From a virus, in the IMG/VR virus record IMGVR_UViG_3300042691_038416, positions 60,140 to 124,139 of that record: DNA of 64,000 nucleotides. One strand, given 5' to 3'. Position numbers and translations under genes: made by a program. Below are positions 58,347-64,000 of this stretch, one piece after another (within the stretch, counting starts at the first letter, position 1; each line of letters opens with the position of its first letter). The notes beneath the pieces are model-generated. The model was not told where the DNA came from and made no database searches. It saw only the letters and a program-made list of their open reading frames with translations.

Positions 58347-58876
58347 AATTTATAGATTTTATATAGTTTTTCATCAGTATGTAATCTTACAAAGTACATA
58401 CCATTTGATAATTTAGATAAATTTAAATTTGTGTGATAATCTATAATTTGTGTGTTATAAACCAATAAATTACTAGTTGTGTATACTGATATTTGTAAAT
58501 TTTCTACTAGTTGATTAATAAATATATTTACGTTATTAATAGCTGGGTTAGGTGAAATAACAGAAATTACAGGTTCATCTTTTTTAACTAACCAATAGTC
58601 ATAATCTGATGGATTAGAAAGAATTTTATTGTTTTTCACTTCTGTATAACCTAATATATTGTATGATTCATTATTTAAGTCAAAAATTTCATCACTAAAA
58701 TATGAAGGAACTCTCCAAACAACTATACCTAAATCATCAGTATGAATAATGTCATAATCTTCTATATTTGTTGATTTATAGTAAGATGTAGAAACTATAC
58801 CTATAGATTCATTATACTGAGATTTAACTTTTGTTGAAAAAGTAAGAAACAATATAATTAGAATGATATATTTCAT
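58319..58876 (-). CDS. Exported protein with type IX secretion sorting domain
   Basis: 185 residues. Signal peptide (MKYIILIILFLTFSTKVKSQ). Residues 85-100 contain DYDYWLVKKDE, the linker often seen before Bacteroidota CTDs. Then VISVISPNPAINNVNIFINQ, LQISVYTTSNLLVYN and LNLSKLSNGMYFVRLHTDEK make up the full type A T9SS C-terminal domain. The host T9SS should export it to the cell surface. It overlaps the beta-helix gene start by 28 bases, so both are made together. Confidence 0.82.
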   Translation of the reverse strand: MKYIILIILFLTFSTKVKSQYNESIGIVSTSYYKSTNIEDYDIIHTDDLGIVVWRVPSYFSDEIFDLNNESYNILGYTEVKNNKILSNPSDYDYWLVKKDEPVISVISPNPAINNVNIFINQLVENLQISVYTTSNLLVYNTQIIDYHTNLNLSKLSNGMYFVRLHTDEKLYKIYKLCILQNNYY

Positions 58877-58900
58877 TTGGTTTTGGTTGATTGTACACCA

Positions 58901-58909
58901 ATAAATATT
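58901..58909 (-). promoter_or_regulatory. Candidate late-type box AATATTTAT for the exported-protein genes
   Basis: AATATTTAT on the minus strand, 24 bases before the ATG at 58876. Confidence 0.35.
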
Positions 58910-58925
58910 GCGAAATTTTTAAAAT

Positions 58926-59936
58926 TTACGCGAAATTATTTAACCAAATGTACTTTGAATCACTATTATATAATTTTAGTTTTTGTTTATTTAAAAATTT
59001 AAATAATCCCCAATCACCAAAAAAGTAAGCAGTTTCTAATTTAATTTGAATACTATCTACTGAGTTAGGATCTGCTTTAAAGCAATTATTTACCCAAAAT
59101 ATTTCAGGAGAAACTACAACAGGTATATTATTATTTACAAAATCTGCTGTCACAATATTAAATGTCTCAGAATAACTCACTTGCATTCCAATATCCATTT
59201 GTTTAATCACATTAACAAATTCATGATGAGGCATCCATTCATGTTTAATTAATTTATGATATGGATTATTTGCGAATAAATTTTCTATATTTTTTAAAAT
59301 AGGTTCTCCTTTACCTTCAACTCGAGTAGCATTAATATGAAAATGAATAGATTTTCTTAAACTATTTCCAAAATTAATAGCTGCTACTGCTTGTATTAAT
59401 TGATTTTTTAAAGGTCTAATAGCTCCAAAACATCCTATATTGATATGAGTTTTAGGTTGTTTTTTATTTTTATGATTGTATACTGGGTAGTAATTTGGAA
59501 GATATAGGATAGGACGTTTTAATAATTCTGTAAGTTGTTTATCCATTCTTCTTGAATTAACAGATAAAATTACATTTTTACAATCTAGATACTTATAAAT
59601 CCACTCTATAGCGATTCCTTCACCTGATAAGAAAGGAATTTCACTGTGTAATCTAACAATCCATTTTACATTTGGATGTAATTTAGCTAAAACTTTAAAC
59701 TTTTCAGGCGTAACCCATAATGCTTCTATAATAACATGAGTTGGTTTATATAAATGGACTTCTTTATCTATAGAATTAGCATCAACTACATTTGCTAATT
59801 TAGCTTCTACTCCATTATGATTTAACATATTAACAACAAACTGAGCTGAATTGTACAGACCAGACGCTATAGGGGTATTAGTTATGTTTGAATAAATGTG
59901 TTTTTGTTTACTGATAAAAAGAAGTCTAGATTTCAT
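58926..59936 (-). CDS. Glycosyltransferase (GT-B type)
   Basis: 336 residues. LYNSAQFVVNMLNHNGVEAK at the N-terminus, INIGCFGAIRPLKNQLIQAV as middle motif and GMQVSYSETFNIVTADFVNN as the donor-binding part typical of GT4 proteins. It lies among exported proteins rather than in the glycan operon, so its acceptor is open. Confidence 0.75.
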   Translation of the reverse strand: MKSRLLFISKQKHIYSNITNTPIASGLYNSAQFVVNMLNHNGVEAKLANVVDANSIDKEVHLYKPTHVIIEALWVTPEKFKVLAKLHPNVKWIVRLHSEIPFLSGEGIAIEWIYKYLDCKNVILSVNSRRMDKQLTELLKRPILYLPNYYPVYNHKNKKQPKTHINIGCFGAIRPLKNQLIQAVAAINFGNSLRKSIHFHINATRVEGKGEPILKNIENLFANNPYHKLIKHEWMPHHEFVNVIKQMDIGMQVSYSETFNIVTADFVNNNIPVVVSPEIFWVNNCFKADPNSVDSIQIKLETAYFFGDWGLFKFLNKQKLKLYNSDSKYIWLNNFA

Positions 59937-59979
59937 AGGTTAAGGTTTCTCATAAATATAGAGAAATCTTAACTAAGGA

Positions 59980-60216
59980 TTATTCTATAGTAATTACTTC
60001 ACCACTTAATAATATTTCAATAGATTGTCCTCTTTTAAGTGGTTTATCTAAATTTATAAGTTTTAAAATCGCGTCACAAAAATTTCTTATACCTATAGGT
60101 TCACCTGGAGCTACATAAGCATCTTCGTATTCTCTACCTTCTACTTTAATTATTATAGGTTTATTTTTTGTTAACATGTATAACCCATTATGCTGTCTAG
60201 TTAACCACAATCTCAT
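59980..60216 (-). CDS. Small beta-rich protein of unknown function
   Basis: 78 residues (MRLWLTRQHNGLYMLTKNKP...EVITIE). Strand-rich, charged. 9 bases behind the lipoprotein gene. No family recognised. Confidence 0.65.
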   Translation of the reverse strand: MRLWLTRQHNGLYMLTKNKPIIIKVEGREYEDAYVAPGEPIGIRNFCDAILKLINLDKPLKRGQSIEILLSGEVITIE

Positions 60217-60225
60217 ATTAAATTC

Positions 60226-61200
60226 TTATCTAGGAGGGATAGCGGCATAACAATATCTTTTAGTAAACCACACAAATCCCTTAAAGTTAATCCACTGCTT
60301 TTGAAACGATGTCATATTATAGTAAATATTATTATACGTTTGAGTTTCAATATATAAATAAGGATTTGGATACCCAAAAGCAGCCGCTAAAGTAGGACCT
60401 GTGAAAGTATTACTAGCTCCCCAGGCTGTATTCTCAGCAGATATAATGATGTAGAGATTAATTCGTTTATTAGCCTGTCGTGCCCCTTTGGCGATAATAT
60501 CCAATCTGCCACCGGTGGCACCGGTACTTTGAGCATTAGCATAACTATAAGTAGGAATCCCATTTTGATAACAATGTAATAAAATTCTATCTGAATATCT
60601 AACTTGATCTTTAGAGGCAATAGTATCTATAGTTGATCCTAAGTTCTTATACCAACCCTCATAAAAATCATTTGTAACTATTGTTCCATTATTTATTTGT
60701 TGATTTATATTATTCCAGTTACTCCAAGTAGTAGCTCCATTCCACCACTCAAGTTCTAAATTAGCTATATTAATTTTTTTAGTAGGATCAGATTGTGAGT
60801 TATTATATCTAGTAATATTTCCTGTGGTTGAAAAAGTTGTTGAGCTACCACTCACTACAGCTCTAGTTGTTACACCACTATCATTTAATTGCTTTAAAAA
60901 ATTACTAAAATTAGTATAATTAGAAGTAGAAGATACAATTCCAGAAGTACTATAAAAATATACTCCTGTAAAGTTATATTTTTTAAGGTATCTACTAAAA
61001 GTATTTTTACCTTGAGTATTATTATATAATGTATCAGTTTTATCTACATACATTAATCTTTCCCAAGTTGGTATTCTTAAATCTAAAGGAATAGTTTTGT
61101 TTAGAGCACCTGATGGAGAAATTTCTTCTTTAGCACATCTAGTGACTGATAAACATAAGAATAGTAAGATAAGTAGGAAGTGTGTGGAGCCTGTTTTCAT
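60226..61200 (-). CDS. Predicted lipoprotein with glycosidase-like or unknown domain
   Basis: 324 residues. Signal peptide and lipobox (LCLSVTRC, Cys22) then PSGALNKTIPLDLRIPTWER and strand-helix units (FTGVYFYSTSGIVSS, DSGVTTRAVVSGSS, NLELEWWNGATTW) that look like a TIM-barrel glycosidase. It ends in RYCYAAIPPR, similar to the end of 56901-58346. Should reside on the host outer membrane. Enzyme activity is inferred only from fold appearance. Confidence 0.65.
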   Translation of the reverse strand: MKTGSTHFLLILLFLCLSVTRCAKEEISPSGALNKTIPLDLRIPTWERLMYVDKTDTLYNNTQGKNTFSRYLKKYNFTGVYFYSTSGIVSSTSNYTNFSNFLKQLNDSGVTTRAVVSGSSTTFSTTGNITRYNNSQSDPTKKINIANLELEWWNGATTWSNWNNINQQINNGTIVTNDFYEGWYKNLGSTIDTIASKDQVRYSDRILLHCYQNGIPTYSYANAQSTGATGGRLDIIAKGARQANKRINLYIIISAENTAWGASNTFTGPTLAAAFGYPNPYLYIETQTYNNIYYNMTSFQKQWINFKGFVWFTKRYCYAAIPPR

Positions 61201-61225
61201 GAAAAATAACAGTTTGTGGTTTCAT

Positions 61226-61234
61226 ATAAATATT
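61226..61234 (-). promoter_or_regulatory. Candidate late-type box AATATTTAT for the lipoprotein gene
   Basis: AATATTTAT on the minus strand, 25 bases before the ATG at 61200. Confidence 0.3.
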
Positions 61235-61245
61235 ATAATATTTAG

Positions 61246-62241
61246 CTAGTTTGATAAAGGCATTTTAATTGATGGGTGTGATTGATAATTTTCTATTTGA
61301 AAATCACCTATCTCCATACTATTAATATATCTACTTATAGTACTATACTCATGATTCCAAAACTCACTATTAACAAACAATTCAGGTAATTTAAATGGCT
61401 CTCTTGTTAATTGTTCCTTAATACCATCAATTTGATTTTCATAAATGTGGCAATCACCTAAATTACCAATCAATTCATCTGGTATCATATTTGTTGCTTC
61501 TGCTAATATATGAAGTAATAAACCATAGGAAGCAATGTTGAATGGTAAACCTAATGGAACATCTACGCTTCGTTGATTCCACATTAGAGAGATTGCTCTT
61601 CTTTGTACTCCAATTTTATCTAATACTTCATGATATTGTTCCTCTGTAAGGTATCCAATAGGAAAATCCATGACATCTCTAGTAGGTATTTTATTCCATA
61701 ATTCAAATCGTTCTTTTATAGACAACTCTCTTGTATAAACTTGAAATCCATAATGACAAGGAGGTAATACCATTTGATCTAATTCACCTACATTCCAAGC
61801 TGATACCATTAATCGTCTTGAGTCAGGTTCTGTTTTTAGACTATGAACTAATCTTGCAATTTGATCATACCAAAGTGAACCAACTGCTTTACCATCTTTA
61901 ACTAACCAACCTTGCCACTGTCTCCATTGCTTACCATAAATTGGACCTAATTCACCATCTGTTCTACCACTCTTCTCATAATCACCATCCCAAATATGGC
62001 AGTTGTTATCATGCAAAAACTTAATGTTGGTATCACCTCTTAAAAACCAAAGTAATTCTGTTACAATAGTTTTCCATGCCATCTTTTTAGTTGTTAATAA
62101 AGGAAATCCATCACTCATTTTATGACGAATTTGTCTACCAAATATAGAAATGGAATCTGTACCAGTTCTAGTTTGTTTTTTGGTTCCGTTGTCAAGAATG
62201 TCTTGGCAAAGAGATAGGTATTGTGGATCTATATTATTCAT
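61246..62241 (-). CDS. thyA: Thymidylate synthase
   Basis: 331 residues. TRTGTDSISIFGRQIRH, WFLRGDTNIKFLHDNNCHIW, MVSAWNVGELDQMVLPPCHY with the catalytic Cys, QRSVDVPLGLPFNIASYGLL: complete ThyA. Makes dTMP from dUMP with methylene-tetrahydrofolate. Overlap in pathway with folE upstream (folate supply). About 9 bases behind 62251-62847. Confidence 0.95.
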   Translation of the reverse strand: MNNIDPQYLSLCQDILDNGTKKQTRTGTDSISIFGRQIRHKMSDGFPLLTTKKMAWKTIVTELLWFLRGDTNIKFLHDNNCHIWDGDYEKSGRTDGELGPIYGKQWRQWQGWLVKDGKAVGSLWYDQIARLVHSLKTEPDSRRLMVSAWNVGELDQMVLPPCHYGFQVYTRELSIKERFELWNKIPTRDVMDFPIGYLTEEQYHEVLDKIGVQRRAISLMWNQRSVDVPLGLPFNIASYGLLLHILAEATNMIPDELIGNLGDCHIYENQIDGIKEQLTREPFKLPELFVNSEFWNHEYSTISRYINSMEIGDFQIENYQSHPSIKMPLSN

Positions 62242-62250
62242 AACTTTCTA

Positions 62251-62847
62251 TTAATAGTATTTTACTCCCCAAACTTTTATATTCATAGTATTAGGGGCAA
62301 CTGATGTGCCTCCAAAATAAGGATATAAAATATAACCAGTTTGTTTAGTGGTTCCTTTACCAACAACAAATCTAGTTGTTGCTTTACCATTTTGTACTAA
62401 TGTAATCCAAGATGTATCACCTGATAATTTTTGATCAACATAAATTGGTACTTGTCTTGCATAATTACCAATTTTTCTTGATACACGAACACCTGAAAAG
62501 TAAGAGTAATTGTAAAGCATTAGTGTATCAAGTTTCCAATTCCAACCTAATCTAGTTGAGTTAGTTTGATGTGCTCCATAAGAGTAACCATATGCTTTAT
62601 TAATGTCATTACTATCAGTTGTATTAAGTTTATATTTACAATTATCTTCAAACTGGATGTAATAAGACATTCTACTAATGCCTGGGTGGGTTTGATTTAA
62701 GCGAGGTGAACAAAAATGTGCTCCTTTCGCTATTGTAAAATTAATACTGTCTGCTACTCCAGAAGCAATATCTCCTCCAGTAGGAATACAAGCAGATCCA
62801 ATTAAAATTAATGTAAAAAAGAATAAAGAATAAATAAGTGTTTTCAT
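62251..62847 (-). CDS. Predicted lipoprotein of unknown function
   Basis: 198 residues. Lipobox LIGSAC (Cys20) after a hydrophobic signal. The rest is beta-rich with few charges (MSYYIQFEDNCKYKL, GYILYPYFGGTSV). No family recognised. Cotranscribed with thyA. The start is preceded by a 156-base leader with possible secondary structure. Confidence 0.65.
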   Translation of the reverse strand: MKTLIYSLFFFTLILIGSACIPTGGDIASGVADSINFTIAKGAHFCSPRLNQTHPGISRMSYYIQFEDNCKYKLNTTDSNDINKAYGYSYGAHQTNSTRLGWNWKLDTLMLYNYSYFSGVRVSRKIGNYARQVPIYVDQKLSGDTSWITLVQNGKATTRFVVGKGTTKQTGYILYPYFGGTSVAPNTMNIKVWGVKYY

Positions 62848-63003
62848 AATTTAAATTTTTATTTTAGGAAAGTAGAAGATGGGTGCGTGGACATCTACTT
62901 TTACGATTGGCGTTTCTTGCCGATTATGGAACCTGCCCTCACCACATGCATCAGCCCTTTCTACAGTTAAAAGATGCATGGTTTCCCAATCAACCTATAT
63001 TTT
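62848..63003 (-). other. Gene-free leader with GC-rich hairpins
   Basis: 156 bases between 63004-63222 and 62251-62847, GC-rich at 62880-62990. On the minus strand GCATC/GATGC, GGC/GCC and GTA-GATG/CATC-TAC can pair in turn. No reading frame of note and no T-run was seen. Possibly a structured leader of the lipoprotein-thyA transcript or a leftover of a lost gene. Confidence 0.35.
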
Positions 63004-63222
63004 TTAACAACCATCTTCTGGTATACGTCTTAGATTTACTATTTCATCATCAGACTCATCAAAACTGAAGTATTTACAAATTTCTGTCATTACATAGTGA
63101 TAGATATTTGCTTTAAATTGATCTTCATCTAGTGTATCTGTATGCCTGCGGGCTTTATAATACCCACCCTCAATACCTTTTTCAACTGCATCTGATAATA
63201 CTCTGTATTTATTTATTTTCAT
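63004..63222 (-). CDS. Small protein of unknown function
   Basis: 72 residues, helical and charged (LSDAVEKGIEGGYYKARRHT). One base from folE. The pattern recalls small conserved phage proteins; no function inferred. Confidence 0.65.
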   Translation of the reverse strand: MKINKYRVLSDAVEKGIEGGYYKARRHTDTLDEDQFKANIYHYVMTEICKYFSFDESDDEIVNLRRIPEDGC

Positions 63223-63223
63223 A

Positions 63224-63859
63224 TTAAAATTCTACTCCATTCTTTTGAATCGCATGTAAAAATTCTTCACGAATCAAATTATCTTTTTCCATAAATACTC
63301 CACTAAATTTATTTGTGGTCATAGTACTTGTAGGATGTTTGATTCCACGATTTGAACAACACATATGTTTTGAAGCTATACTTACAGCTACAGATCCACA
63401 TTCCATTTTCTTAGCTACAAAATCATGAATCTGTTGAGTAAGTGATTCTTGCATTTGAGGTCTACGTGCAAACCAATCTACAATACGATTTAATTTACTT
63501 AAACCAATCACATAATCACTAGGCACATAAGCTACAGTAGCATAACCAATAAATGGTAAATTATGATGTGCACACATTGATATTACTGGAATGCCTGTTT
63601 GAATAACAATACCATTATAATTTTCCTCATTTGGAAATACTGTAATATTAGGTTCGTCAGTTACTGATCCAATTACAAGATCTTTTAACCATGCTTTAGC
63701 TACACGACGAGGTGTGTCCATAGTTTGAGGATCTTTTTCATAATCAAAGCCTACTGATTTTAGAAATTCACCATAGTGTTTAGTAGCTTTGTCAATCATT
63801 TTTTCAACTTCCTTAGACGAACGAGGAAGATTTTCATTTGCTTTATTTAATAAGTCCAT
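63224..63859 (-). CDS. folE: GTP cyclohydrolase I
   Basis: 211 residues. ISMCAHHNLPFIGYATVAYV, LSKLNRIVDWFARRPQMQES, and KHMCCSNRGIKHPTSTMTTN: the zinc Cys/His and GTP-binding residues are present. Makes dihydroneopterin triphosphate, used for folate or, in many phages, for 7-deazaguanine DNA modification. No further deazaguanine genes appear in the window. Confidence 0.93.
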   Translation of the reverse strand: MDLLNKANENLPRSSKEVEKMIDKATKHYGEFLKSVGFDYEKDPQTMDTPRRVAKAWLKDLVIGSVTDEPNITVFPNEENYNGIVIQTGIPVISMCAHHNLPFIGYATVAYVPSDYVIGLSKLNRIVDWFARRPQMQESLTQQIHDFVAKKMECGSVAVSIASKHMCCSNRGIKHPTSTMTTNKFSGVFMEKDNLIREEFLHAIQKNGVEF

Positions 63860-63872
63860 ATTTTCTTTTTTA

Positions 63873-63904
63873 TTAATATATCAAAACTAATTTTGTAATC
63901 CAAA
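63873..63904 (-). promoter_or_regulatory. Phage-family promoter for folE and 63004-63222
   Basis: Minus strand TTTGGATTAC (-33) and TATATTAA at 63873-63880 (-7). Confidence 0.72.
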
Positions 63905-64000
63905 CTATTTTTCTATTTTTAGCCCACAATATAAATCAATCATAACCATTTCACGCTCAGCCATTTTCTTAGTCCAGCGTTTTTTCTTTCGTAAGTATTC
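63905..64000 (-). CDS. C-terminal end of a gene entering from the right
   Basis: 31 residues in the open frame (EYLRKKKRWTKKMAEREMVM...KIEK) up to a TAG at 63905-63907. Basic, helical. Too short for a family call. Confidence 0.5.
   Translation of the reverse strand, partial: EYLRKKKRWTKKMAEREMVMIDLYCGLKIEK

Overview
The window reads as one contiguous piece of a large, AT-rich, lytic-type phage genome that infects a member of the Bacteroidota. Evidence for a phage: a T4-type replication set (family B DNA polymerase, sliding clamp, both clamp-loader subunits), a trimeric repeat-rich fibre pair, a membrane-anchored glucosaminidase endolysin, an ATP-dependent DNA ligase, thymidylate synthase, GTP cyclohydrolase I, GroEL/GroES, tRNAs and dozens of tiny genes. 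Evidence for the host group: about 37 near-identical promoters that fit the Bacteroidota housekeeping sigma consensus (TTTG, then 19-21 bases, then TAnnTTTG), a protein with a type IX secretion sorting domain, and Bacteroidota-like lipoproteins. Every gene I can support lies on the minus strand, so transcription runs from high to low coordinates.

Layout from high to low coordinates, i.e. in transcription order. 64000-56900: folE, two small genes, thyA and an unusual set of exported proteins (two lipoproteins, a beta-helix protein and a T9SS-type protein) plus a glycosyltransferase. 56824-47240: MazG-like protein, DNA polymerase, clamp, groES, groEL, clamp loader, an Nmad1-like protein, a Cas4/RecB-like nuclease and a small ribbon-helix-helix protein. 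47228-44017: two large GT4-type glycosyltransferases and a zinc-ribbon protein. 43979-29908: a 17-gene, tightly overlapping surface-glycan operon whose enzymes together look like a nonulosonic (pseudaminic/legionaminic-like) acid pathway with CMP activation, deacetylation, formylation and methylation. 29857-21538: small proteins, a degenerate HNH protein, a beta-barrel-like protein, two proteins sharing an N-terminal peptide, DNA ligase and a ClpP-like protease. 21476-16554: endolysin and two fibres. 16501-1: an early-type region of about 50 very small genes, most with their own promoter, along with a RadA-like ATPase, a metallophosphoesterase, a DUF932 protein, two clusters of tRNA and tRNA-like genes and a structured RNA region.

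Three regulatory themes recur. First, a promoter of fixed geometry (TTnGG(C/A)TTnC, 14 bases, TATATTTA). Second, in several places this promoter is merged with the terminator hairpin of the preceding gene. Third, start codons sit in one of two fixed contexts, AAAGGTTATG or (A)CA(T)ATG, and a few promoters lie so close to the ATG that the mRNA should be leaderless.

The most notable candidates for something undescribed are the phage nonulosonic-acid operon, the phage protein with a T9SS sorting domain inside a set of exported proteins, the merged terminator-promoters, the structured RNA next to tRNA genes, and the tRNA-like genes with intact acceptor and T arms but no regular anticodon arm. All calls were made by reading; no database search or folding program was run.
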